In this document: positions 1 to 5,114 of the stretch, piece after piece | Numbering within the stretch: the first letter of the stretch is position 1 | How the letters are laid out: every line of letters starts with the position of its first letter | DNA from: Prolixibacteraceae bacterium | GTDB taxonomy: Bacteria; Bacteroidota; Bacteroidia; Bacteroidales; Prolixibacteraceae | NCBI GenBank assembly: GCA_016931875.1 | Contig: JAFGDX010000530.1 | Coordinates: forward strand, 1 to 7,902 | Reading direction: 5' to 3' | Length of the DNA stretch: 7,902 bases | Position numbers and translations under genes: made by a program | The notes under the pieces: model-generated | Seen by the model: the letters and a program-made list of their open reading frames with translations, nothing else | The model's database searches: none | Told to the model about the DNA's origin: nothing

Positions 1-48
1 CCACTCATAAATTACTATGTAAAACCCAAAAGATTTGGAGGAAAATAA
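1..48 (+). CDS. rnfD: RnfD C-terminus (partial, truncated by window start)
   Basis: Frame 1 is open from the first base to a TAA at 46-48 and encodes PLINYYVKPKRFGGK. RnfD/NqrB-family proteins (ion-translocating, flavin-carrying membrane subunits) typically end in a 'PLIDxYxxPKxFG'-like tail after the last membrane helix, which this resembles. The position directly upstream of rnfG also fits the usual order rnfB-C-D-G-E-A. The last codons overlap the Shine-Dalgarno of rnfG (GGAGGA, 37-42), so the two genes are tightly linked. Only 15 residues are visible, so the call depends on context as much as on sequence. Confidence 0.7.
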   Translation, partial: PLINYYVKPKRFGGK

Positions 49-53
49 CCATG
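37..53 (+). promoter_or_regulatory. Strong Shine-Dalgarno of rnfG
   Basis: TTGGAGGAAAATAACC directly precedes the rnfG ATG at 51. The GGAGGA core lies inside the last codons of rnfD. Strong SD sequences are uncommon in Bacteroidota. The 12-mer GGAGGAAAATAA recurs exactly in front of rnfA (1783-1794), which suggests a conserved initiation leader within this operon. Confidence 0.75.
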
Positions 54-632
54 GCAAAACGTGAATCGACATTTATAAACATGGTAGTAACCCTTTTTCT
101 GGTAACCGGAATTGCCGCCGCCGGCCTTGGGTTTGTTTACGACTTAACGAAAGGCCCCATTGAAGTGGCCAGACTAAAAGCACAAAACGAAGCCATAAAA
201 CAGGTTCTTCCTGAATTTGATACGCTTGGTAATTCATTCAAAACCCTTGCAGAAGAAGGCGGCGACAGCCTCGAATTTTTTCCGGCCTACAAAAACGGAG
301 AACTGGTGGGAACGGCTGTAAAAACATATACCAACAAGGGATTCAGCGGATTTATTTCCATTATGGCCGGAATTGACAATACGGGGAATTTTTCAGGCTA
401 TTCGGTTCTGGAACATCAGGAAACGCCGGGACTGGGCTCAAAAATGGACGTTTGGTTTAACAATGCCGAAAAGCCCAACCAGAACATCATCGGGAAAAGC
501 CCGGCAACAACACGGTTTTCAGTTACAAAAGACGGGGGCGATATTGATGCCATAACCGCATCCACAATCACCTCCAGAGCTTTTTTAGATGCGCTGACAC
601 GGGCGTATTCTTCGTATGAAAAAAATAAATAA
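51..632 (+). CDS. rnfG: RnfG, FMN-binding subunit of the Rnf electron transport complex
   Basis: The 193-residue product matches the RnfG/NqrC family (FMN_bind domain). A single N-terminal membrane helix (about residues 9-30) anchors a domain outside the cytoplasm. The hallmark ETPGLG is at 124-129. The C-terminal flavinylation motif DAITASTITS is at 166-175; by analogy with NqrC/RnfG, Thr172 should carry the covalent FMN. The canonical form is S/T-G-A-T and here it reads T-A-S-T, a tolerated variant by eye. The subunit passes electrons through the membrane part of the ion-pumping ferredoxin:NAD+ oxidoreductase. The ATG at 51 is chosen for its strong SD and position just after the rnfD stop. 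Covalent attachment would need an ApbE-type transferase, which is not in the window. Confidence 0.93.
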   Translation: MAKRESTFINMVVTLFLVTGIAAAGLGFVYDLTKGPIEVARLKAQNEAIKQVLPEFDTLGNSFKTLAEEGGDSLEFFPAYKNGELVGTAVKTYTNKGFSGFISIMAGIDNTGNFSGYSVLEHQETPGLGSKMDVWFNNAEKPNQNIIGKSPATTRFSVTKDGGDIDAITASTITSRAFLDALTRAYSSYEKNK

Positions 633-674
633 GTTCAGGGTTTAGGGTTTAGAGTTCAGAGTTTAGGGGTTAAG
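633..674 (+). repeat. Heptamer array, upstream side (about 6 units of GTTYAGR)
   Basis: Starting at the first base after the rnfG stop, the sequence divides into six consecutive 7-mers at 633, 640, 647, 654, 661 and 668. The first five fit GTTYAGR exactly and the last is degenerate. The 20-mer at 647-666 is a 19/20 inverted match to 1160-1179 on the far side of the four-helix-bundle gene. Some units equal a permutation of TTTAGGG, which is surely coincidence with plant-type telomere repeats. Confidence 0.85.
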
Positions 675-702
675 CTTCAATGTAAATTTAGAGTATCGAG
701 TG

Positions 703-1095
703 ATGAGCACATTCCAAAAATTTGAAGATATAATTGCATGGCAAAAAGCACGTGTTCTTTGCCAGGTTATTAAAAAGTATACGGACAAAGATTTATTCTC
801 AAGAGACTTTAAACTTGTTAGCCAAATTAAGGCATCTTCAGGCTCTGCTATGGACAATATTGCCGAAGGGTTTGAACGTGGAGGAAATAAAGAGTTTGTT
901 CAATTCCTGTATATATCAAAAGGGTCTGCAGGCGAAACACGTTCTCAACTTTATCGTGCTTTAGATAATGCATATATTACCAATGAAGAATTTAAACACG
1001 GCTATGGTTTGGCTGATGAAGTGGGAAAACTTATAAGAGGATTGATACAACATTTAAATGGCAGTGATTTAAAAGGAGATAAGTATAAGAAATAG
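703..1095 (+). CDS. Four-helix-bundle protein, S23/23S rRNA IVP-like family
   Basis: The product is 130 residues from the ATG at 703. A GTG at 700 directly before it is in frame and could be used instead. It shows the family's features: the N-terminal FEDIIAWQKAR, the central NIAEGFERGG, and the FLYISKGSAGETRSQL segment before the last helix. These define the small, all-helical, basic-surfaced proteins first seen in intervening sequences of 23S rRNA genes in Leptospira and Coxiella (Pfam 23S_rRNA_IVP). They are distantly related to the Avd accessory proteins of diversity-generating retroelements. The molecular role is unknown; nucleic-acid binding is often assumed. The gene lies between rnfG and rnfE, is flanked by inverted heptamer arrays, and looks more AT-rich than the rnf genes, which suggests insertion of a self-contained cassette. 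Confidence 0.88.
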   Translation: MSTFQKFEDIIAWQKARVLCQVIKKYTDKDLFSRDFKLVSQIKASSGSAMDNIAEGFERGGNKEFVQFLYISKGSAGETRSQLYRALDNAYITNEEFKHGYGLADEVGKLIRGLIQHLNGSDLKGDKYKK

Positions 1096-1099
1096 AAAA

Positions 1100-1120
1100 G
1101 TTCAGTGTTCAGAGTATAGT
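1100..1120 (+). repeat. Heptamer units just after the four-helix-bundle gene (plus orientation)
   Basis: Four bases after the TAG at 1093-1095 there are three 7-mers at 1100, 1107 and 1114. The first two fit GTTCAGN and the third is degenerate. The 14-mer 1100-1113 pairs 13/14 with 1159-1172, giving a hairpin with a 45-nt loop. It is also a close direct copy of units in 633-667. Confidence 0.7.
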
Positions 1121-1137
1121 AAGAAAGTAAATTCAGG

Positions 1138-1179
1138 ACACAACCTGGAACTTAGAACTCTAAACACTGAACTCTAAAC
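1138..1179 (-). repeat. Heptamer array, downstream side (inverted orientation)
   Basis: Read on the minus strand, the sequence again divides into 7-mers. Clear GTTTAGA, GTTCAGT and GTTTAGA units lie at 1173-1179, 1166-1172 and 1159-1165, followed by decaying units down to 1138. Opposed to the plus-strand array at 633-674, this gives the cassette terminal inverted repeats, in register with the 7-bp period. Confidence 0.75.
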
Positions 1180-1196
1180 TAAAAACTATAAAAGAC

Positions 1197-1781
1197 ATGA
1201 ATCAGTGGAAAAATTTTTCAAAAGGATTTATAAAAGAGAACCCGGTGTTTGTTTTGCTGCTGGGCATGTGCCCTACACTTGGAGTAACTTCATCAGCCAT
1301 TAACGGACTGGGAATGGGGCTGGCCACCACTTTTGTTCTGGTAATGTCGAACATAGTGGTTTCGCTGGTAAAAAGTTTTATTCCCGACAAAGTGCGAATC
1401 CCGAGTTTTATTGTCATTATCGCGGCATTTGTTACCATTGTTCAGTTAACCATGCAGGCCTATTTACCCTCGTTGTTCAAAAGCCTGGGCTTGTTTATCC
1501 CGCTGATTGTGGTGAACTGTATTGTACTGGGGCGCGCCGAAGCTTTCGCCTCAAAAAATACACTGCTTTCGTCAGCCATCGACGGGCTGGGAATCGGGCT
1601 CGGGTTTAGTTTTGCACTGGTTTTGCTCGGAGGCATCCGCGAAATTCTGGGGAGCGGAAAACTGTTCAACATCACACTGTATTCCGAAAATTATGTAACC
1701 CTTTTATTTGTTCTGGCACCCGGTGCTTTTATTGTTCTGGGCTACTTAATTGCTGTTATCAACCGGATTAAAAAAAGTTAG
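1197..1781 (+). CDS. rnfE: RnfE, membrane subunit of the Rnf complex
   Basis: The 194-residue, six-helix hydrophobic protein belongs to the RnfE/NqrD family (Rnf-Nqr domain). Conserved stretches are [17 protein letters not shown] (15-31) and [12 protein letters not shown] (106-117). Cys25 and Cys108 correspond to the intramembrane cysteines which, with a matching pair from RnfA, hold a [2Fe-2S] cluster in NqrD/E and Rnf structures. The inverted-topology partner rnfA follows after an 11-nt gap. The ATG at 1197 gives the usual short polar N-terminus before the first helix. Unlike rnfG and rnfA it has no SD; the leader is A-rich (AAACTATAAAAGAC) and comes directly after the S23 cassette. Confidence 0.95.
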   Translation: MNQWKNFSKGFIKENPVFVLLLGMCPTLGVTSSAINGLGMGLATTFVLVMSNIVVSLVKSFIPDKVRIPSFIVIIAAFVTIVQLTMQAYLPSLFKSLGLFIPLIVVNCIVLGRAEAFASKNTLLSSAIDGLGIGLGFSFALVLLGGIREILGSGKLFNITLYSENYVTLLFVLAPGAFIVLGYLIAVINRIKKS

Positions 1782-1795
1782 GAGGAAAATAAATG
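1781..1795 (+). promoter_or_regulatory. Strong Shine-Dalgarno of rnfA
   Basis: GGAGGAAAATAA is placed directly in front of the rnfA ATG (1793; the final A's of the leader run into the start codon). The AGGAGG core begins at the last base of the rnfE TAG stop. It is the same leader as that of rnfG and fixes the start of rnfA. Confidence 0.75.
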
Positions 1796-2365
1796 AACTA
1801 CCTTGTAATTATTATAGCTGCGGTTTTAGTCAACAACATTGTATTGATGCAATTTCTGGGAATCTGTCCGTTTTTGGGGGTTTCCAAACGACTTTCAACC
1901 GCCATTGGAATGACAGGAGCCGTTGCTTTTGTAATGGTTCTTGCCACCATCGTAACGTATTTGATACAAAAATACATCCTCGACAGTTTTGGGCTGGCGT
2001 TTTTACAAACTATTGCATTTATTCTGGTTATTGCCTCGCTGGTTCAGCTTGTGGAAATTATCCTGAAAAAAGTAAGCCCGGCCTTGTACCAGGCGCTCGG
2101 AATATTTCTCCCTTTAATTACAACCAACTGTGCCATTTTAGGGGTGGCCATTTTAACCATTCAGAAAGAATTTAATTTACTGGAAGGCGTGGTGTATGCC
2201 ATTTCAAATGCCATTGGTTTTGGACTGGCGCTGGTTCTTTTTGCCGGAATTCGCGAACACCTCGATTTACAGGATGTTCCCAAAGGCTTAAAAGGAACTC
2301 CAATCGCATTGATTACTGCCGGAATTCTGGCCATGGCTTTTATGGGATTTTCAGGGCTGGTGTAA
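1793..2365 (+). CDS. rnfA: RnfA, membrane subunit of the Rnf complex
   Basis: The product is a 190-residue six-helix protein of the RnfA/NqrE family. It shows [20 protein letters not shown] (13-32), [12 protein letters not shown] (110-121) and the late [16 protein letters not shown] segment. Cys25 and Cys113 are the likely partners of RnfE Cys25/Cys108 in the membrane [2Fe-2S] cluster that links cytoplasmic electron entry to RnfG. RnfA and RnfE are homologues inserted in opposite orientation in the inner membrane. It is the last gene of the operon and is followed 22 bases later by a strong hairpin terminator. Length is normal for the family and no key residue looks missing. Confidence 0.96.
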   Translation: MNYLVIIIAAVLVNNIVLMQFLGICPFLGVSKRLSTAIGMTGAVAFVMVLATIVTYLIQKYILDSFGLAFLQTIAFILVIASLVQLVEIILKKVSPALYQALGIFLPLITTNCAILGVAILTIQKEFNLLEGVVYAISNAIGFGLALVLFAGIREHLDLQDVPKGLKGTPIALITAGILAMAFMGFSGLV

Positions 2366-2387
2366 CAAAACAACGAATTTTGAACAA

Positions 2388-2422
2388 AAAAAGGATGTTG
2401 TTCTAAAAACAGCATCCTTTTT
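2388..2422. terminator. Bidirectional rho-independent terminator between rnfA and the radical SAM gene
   Basis: A 13-bp stem (2388-2400 with 2410-2422, one G-T wobble) encloses a 9-base loop. The arms carry an A5 run on the left and a T5 run on the right, so the hairpin can end transcripts from both sides. The right arm extends into the TAA stop of the minus-strand radical SAM gene (2421-2423). Confidence 0.88.
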
Positions 2423-3506
2423 ATACCGTTTCTCCTTCTTTTATCCGGTTCAGATGACAAAAAAGCAGGTTCCCCTTTTCATCGCGGAGGTGCATGCCGT
2501 TTCCTTCACAATATCTGAAATATTCACAATCCGCACATTCTCCGGTTTTTAACCACTCTCTGTTTCTAAACATGGAATATTTCTTTTCCCATATTTCCCT
2601 GAAACTGTCAGTGTAAATATTCCCCTGAACAAAATTCTCTCTTAAATTGGGGCATGCAGATACGGAGCCATCGATTAAAACTGAAGCAATATTAACCCCG
2701 GCCCTGCAAAAAAACAGGTTGTCTCTTACTTCCCCTTCATAATTTCCGAGAAACCCTTCGCAGCCGTAATTTATTTTAATATCGCCTTTTTTACGTTCAT
2801 CTGAAATAAAGTCGAACAACTGTTTAAATTGCTGCGGGGGTAACTGTAATTCGTTATAAGTTTTTGCCCTGCCAATGGGAAATACAGTAAACAAACGCCA
2901 CTGCTTAACGCCACTTTCCAAAAGTAAACTTTTTAATTTCGGCAATTCCGCAAAGTTTTTTTGATTCACACAGGTTACAACATCAAATCCCAACCCTTTT
3001 ACTGACGACAGGAGAGCGATACTTTTTACCGCATTCACAAAACTGCTCTTGTTGCCACGCAACCAGTTGTGCGAATCCTCCAACCCGTCCAAACTAATTG
3101 TGATTGCCCTCATTCCTGCATTTAATAACGATTCCAAACGTTTTTCCGAAAGTTGTAAACCATTTGAAACCATTCCCCAGGGAAAACCTCTTTCATATAG
3201 TTTCCTGCCGCAAATCTCCAAATCATTTCGCACCAGGGGTTCGCCTCCTGTAAACACAATCATGGTTTTATGCGGCTCAACAATTTCCATGATTTCGTCG
3301 ATAGCTTTGATAAAATCATTAAGGGGCATATCTTTTACCCGCGATTCCTTTTTGCAGTCGCTTCCGCAGTGCAAGCAATTAAGGTTACATCTGAGTGTAC
3401 ATTCCCAGAAAATATAATTTAATTGGTGAAGTTTCTTCTCATTATTTTTATAGCGACGGAATAATTCAAGCGCTATCTTTTTCCGAAAAGAGATATCAGA
3501 AACCAT
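2421..3506 (-). CDS. Radical SAM/SPASM enzyme of an rSAM/lipoprotein pair
   Basis: The product has 361 residues. The radical SAM CX3CX2C motif is at Cys40, Cys44, Cys47, inside FWECTLRCNLNCLHCGSDC (33-51). The second SAM-binding element TGGEP is at 86-90. The C-terminal third has a SPASM-like set of cysteines (249, 267, 285, 324, 327, 333, 350) expected to bind auxiliary Fe-S clusters, typical of enzymes that modify peptides or proteins. The WECTLRCN-type motif and the neighbour match, from memory, the TIGR04133 family ('radical SAM enzyme, rSAM/lipoprotein system'). Its ATG overlaps the stop of the lipoprotein gene by one base (TAATG), so translation is coupled and the lipoprotein is the obvious candidate substrate. 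The reaction is unknown. Reduced ferredoxin or flavodoxin is the likely electron donor. Confidence 0.9.
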   Translation of the reverse strand: MVSDISFRKKIALELFRRYKNNEKKLHQLNYIFWECTLRCNLNCLHCGSDCKKESRVKDMPLNDFIKAIDEIMEIVEPHKTMIVFTGGEPLVRNDLEICGRKLYERGFPWGMVSNGLQLSEKRLESLLNAGMRAITISLDGLEDSHNWLRGNKSSFVNAVKSIALLSSVKGLGFDVVTCVNQKNFAELPKLKSLLLESGVKQWRLFTVFPIGRAKTYNELQLPPQQFKQLFDFISDERKKGDIKINYGCEGFLGNYEGEVRDNLFFCRAGVNIASVLIDGSVSACPNLRENFVQGNIYTDSFREIWEKKYSMFRNREWLKTGECADCEYFRYCEGNGMHLRDEKGNLLFCHLNRIKEGETV

Positions 3507-3946
3507 TACTTTTTAGCCTTCAGTTTTACATCAAATTCCTTACTGGTTTCTCCGCTATACCAGTCATCGTCTCCGCCCTCAAACTCCGGGTTAACAAATA
3601 CTACTACAGTATCAAGATTTTGATATTCATTGTTGTCTCCCCCATCAACATCCTCAAACAGAATCTGAAATTCCTGATTGGATGGAAAATCAACTGTTTC
3701 CACCTCGTATTGCCCATTCTGACCGGTCAATGCTGTATCCTGACGCATCATAACCCTGATACCGTTGATGCTTAATCCCTCTTCATTTGACACCTTGCCT
3801 TTAACAACAAAAGTTGCGCTTGGAGTACCATATTCTGCCATTGTACCATATTCGCAACCGCCAAATGAACAAGCAGTTCCAATTCCGAGCAGGGACATAA
3901 TCAATGTAATAATTCTATTTTGGCTTTTTAAGAATCGGTTTTTCAT
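3506..3946 (-). CDS. Putative lipoprotein, partner and candidate substrate of the radical SAM enzyme
   Basis: The product has 146 residues. A basic start and hydrophobic stretch (11-25) form a signal sequence ending in GIGTAC. Cys26 is the likely lipidated residue though the lipobox is imperfect; Cys31 (FGGC) is the alternative. Next come a repeated EYGT (32-35 and 38-41), YGTPSATFVVKGKV, and a beta-sandwich-like region resembling carboxypeptidase-regulatory or SpaA-type folds. Two acidic loops follow, GGDNN (102-106) and GGDDDW (124-129). This fits the 'lipo_with_rSAM' family (TIGR04134 from memory), found next to TIGR04133 enzymes. It would be exported and anchored in an envelope membrane. 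Any modification must occur before export, since the enzyme has no signal. The modified residue is unknown. The ATG at 3946 is the only start that keeps the positively charged N-region. Confidence 0.82.
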   Translation of the reverse strand: MKNRFLKSQNRIITLIMSLLGIGTACSFGGCEYGTMAEYGTPSATFVVKGKVSNEEGLSINGIRVMMRQDTALTGQNGQYEVETVDFPSNQEFQILFEDVDGGDNNEYQNLDTVVVFVNPEFEGGDDDWYSGETSKEFDVKLKAKK

Positions 3947-4002
3947 TTTGATTTTTTACATACAGATGATGTTACTCGCAAAAAGGTTGCTTTGTTAACC
4001 TG

Positions 4003-4040
4003 TATTTTTCAAACTTAAACAATTTTTACCACTTTCACAT
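4003..4040 (-). promoter_or_regulatory. Candidate promoter of the lipoprotein/radical SAM pair
   Basis: Minus-strand TAAGTTTG (4017 to 4010) fits the Bacteroidota -7 consensus TAnnTTTG exactly. A weak -33-like TGTG lies about 18 bases upstream. Transcription would start near 4003 and leave a 5' leader of about 57 bases. That leader begins with a small hairpin (4001-3997 with 3988-3984). This is pattern matching only. Confidence 0.4.
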
Positions 4041-4054
4041 TCAACGTAATTAAA

Positions 4055-4100
4055 TGAAAAAGAAACCTTGAGATGAACCGGAAGCGCCGGCCAGGTTTCT
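4055..4100 (-). terminator. Terminator of the cation-efflux gene
   Basis: Read on the minus strand, AGAAACCT (4100-4093) pairs perfectly with AGGTTTCT (4068-4061). An inner GC-rich hairpin GGCCGG/CCGGTT sits in the loop. A TTTTTC run directly follows the stem (4060 downward). It lies 42 bases after the stop of the CDF gene and separates it from the lipoprotein/radical SAM unit. Confidence 0.7.
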
Positions 4101-4141
4101 GTACAGAAATAAGCCAACATTGCCGGTTTTAGTTTTCTTAT

Positions 4142-5035
4142 CTAATACCCGCATTGTTGTTTGTGATTTGGGGCATATTCAAACTGAATGGTAACATGCT
4201 CAATATCAAACTCATCATGCAGAATTTCACGAATCTGCTCAAACAACCGGTTTGTTTCCGAAACTTTTATGTCTTCTGTCAATGCAATGTGGCACTCAAA
4301 ATGAATCAGTTTATCAGTTAAATTCCACAAATGAATATGATGAACATTTTTCAGGCCCTCCAGTTCTGTCAAACGATGTTCTATCTCACTGCTGTTAAGG
4401 TTGGAAGGTGCCATTTGCATCAGAATGGTTACCGATTCTCTGAGCAGTTGAATGGTGTGCACAAAAAGGTAGATGCTGATTACAATGGTTACCACCGGAT
4501 CAATCCAGTAAATTTCAAAAAGCCAAATCAAAACCGCTCCCAGAATTACTGCCAGAGAAGTAAGTGCATCGCCCAGCAGGTGAAGGTAGGCCGCCTTGAT
4601 GTTGATGCTTTTGTTTTTTTCTTTTTCCAGAATAAGTACTGAAATCCCGTTGGCCACAAGCCCAAGCAACCCCAGCCAGAACATCCACCGGGCATCCACT
4701 TCCGGAAGATTGGACATACGGTCGATTGCTTCGAAAACCAGAAACACCGAAATTCCAATCAACGAAAGTGCATTGATAAACGCAGCCAGAATTTCGGCGC
4801 GTTTATATCCGAAGGTTGATTTGCGTGTGTTGGGTTTTTGCCCGAGAAGCTGCGCTGCATAAGCCAGAATAACCGAAACCATATCGCTCAGGTTATGTAT
4901 CGCATCTGAAATCAGAGCCAAACTTCCGGATACAATTCCTCCAATAATCTGCGCAGCGGTAATAACGCCGTTCAGAACAATAGTAAAAACCAGTTTGGAA
5001 GTGGAAACCTGTTCTATTTCGTGAGAATGTGCCAT
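4142..5035 (-). CDS. Cation diffusion facilitator (zinc-type efflux transporter)
   Basis: The product has 297 residues, with the standard CDF layout: six membrane helices (about 15-205) and a cytoplasmic C-terminal metal-sensing domain of about 85 residues. The transport site is formed by two HxxxD pairs, His47/Asp51 in SDAIHNLSD and His152/Asp156 in YLHLLGD. Two HxxxD pairs are typical of zinc-selective members, unlike the DxxxD of the E. coli YiiP type. Extra metal-binding His residues are at the N-terminus (MAHSHE) and in the C-terminal domain (HHIHLW, HFECH). It is expected to act as an inner-membrane proton antiporter exporting Zn2+ and perhaps Cd2+/Co2+, similar to ZitB/CzcD. It is transcribed alone, away from a divergent secreted-protein gene, with palindromic DNA in the shared intergenic space. 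Confidence 0.94.
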   Translation of the reverse strand: MAHSHEIEQVSTSKLVFTIVLNGVITAAQIIGGIVSGSLALISDAIHNLSDMVSVILAYAAQLLGQKPNTRKSTFGYKRAEILAAFINALSLIGISVFLVFEAIDRMSNLPEVDARWMFWLGLLGLVANGISVLILEKEKNKSINIKAAYLHLLGDALTSLAVILGAVLIWLFEIYWIDPVVTIVISIYLFVHTIQLLRESVTILMQMAPSNLNSSEIEHRLTELEGLKNVHHIHLWNLTDKLIHFECHIALTEDIKVSETNRLFEQIREILHDEFDIEHVTIQFEYAPNHKQQCGY

Positions 5036-5083
5036 AACTTTTCTAAAAACATTGTGCCATAAAATTGGTTTAAAATTTATGGC
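5028..5083. promoter_or_regulatory. Palindrome and repeated GCCATAA half-sites (candidate operator)
   Basis: GCCATAAA (5056-5063) and TTTATGGC (5076-5083) form a perfect 8-bp inverted repeat with a 12-base AT-rich spacer. The 10-mer TGTGCCATAA at 5053-5062 is repeated exactly at 5028-5037, across the start codon of the CDF gene. Three half-sites in the gap between two divergent genes suggest a binding site for a dimeric regulator. No regulator gene is nearby and a Zur/Fur-type link is speculation. Confidence 0.4.
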
Positions 5084-5103
5084 CGTGTTATATTTATCAA
5101 AAA
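5064..5103 (+). promoter_or_regulatory. Candidate promoter of the secreted-protein gene
   Basis: ATTG (5064-5067) and TATATTTA (5089-5096) approximate the Bacteroidota -33/-7 boxes (TTTG, TAnnTTTG) with 21 bases between them. Transcription would start about 12 bases before the ATG at 5115. The right arm of the palindrome (5076-5083) lies between the two boxes. On the other strand TATTTTTG (5105 to 5098) is an exact TAnnTTTG and could be the -7 box for the CDF gene, but no -33 box was seen for it. Confidence 0.3.
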
Positions 5104-5114
5104 TAGTCTGAAAA

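Larger units (their letters stand above)
633..1179. mobile_element. Putative S23 cassette inserted in the rnf operon
   Basis: The unit contains one S23-family gene bounded by inverted heptamer arrays (best arms 647-666 and 1160-1179, 19/20). No transposase, integrase or reverse transcriptase is present. Obvious target-site duplications were not found by eye. The unit starts at the base after the rnfG stop and ends 17 bases before the rnfE ATG, so it fills the junction between two genes that normally abut. That it is mobile or was acquired is inference from layout. Confidence 0.45.

Noticed and set aside
633..667. Telomere-like TTTAGGG units
   Set aside because: Only two or three units fit, mixed with GTTCAG variants, inside a bacterial operon; the resemblance is chance.
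663..857. Minus-strand frame over the start of the S23 gene
   Set aside because: It is antisense to a recognised family member and part of it is translation of the heptamer array.
703..1095. Avd component of a diversity-generating retroelement
   Set aside because: The fold family is related, but no reverse transcriptase, template/variable repeat pair or target gene is in the window.
703..1095. Intervening sequence within a 23S rRNA gene
   Set aside because: Both flanks are protein-coding rnf genes and there is no rRNA sequence around it.
633..1179. Short repeats as a possible CRISPR array
   Set aside because: The units are 7 bp, directly contiguous with no unique spacers, and no cas genes are present.
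1750..2175. 141-codon open frame overlapping rnfE and rnfA on the plus strand
   Set aside because: It is out of frame with the clearly conserved RnfA and its product is a Cys/His-rich shadow translation with no start signal.
2366..2387. Possible regulatory RNA between rnfA and the terminator
   Set aside because: Only 22 bases are available and no structure other than the terminator is seen.
3049..3775. Two long plus-strand frames (3049-3417 and 3395-3775) opposite the radical SAM and lipoprotein genes
   Set aside because: They are antisense to genes with clear family motifs and their products resemble nothing recognisable.
4101..4141. Extra structure between the CDF stop and its terminator
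   Set aside because: No convincing hairpin or motif was found; it appears to be a plain 3' untranslated stretch.
4331..4862. Plus-strand frames opposite the CDF gene
   Set aside because: They mirror the transporter's membrane segments; the transporter itself has complete motifs.
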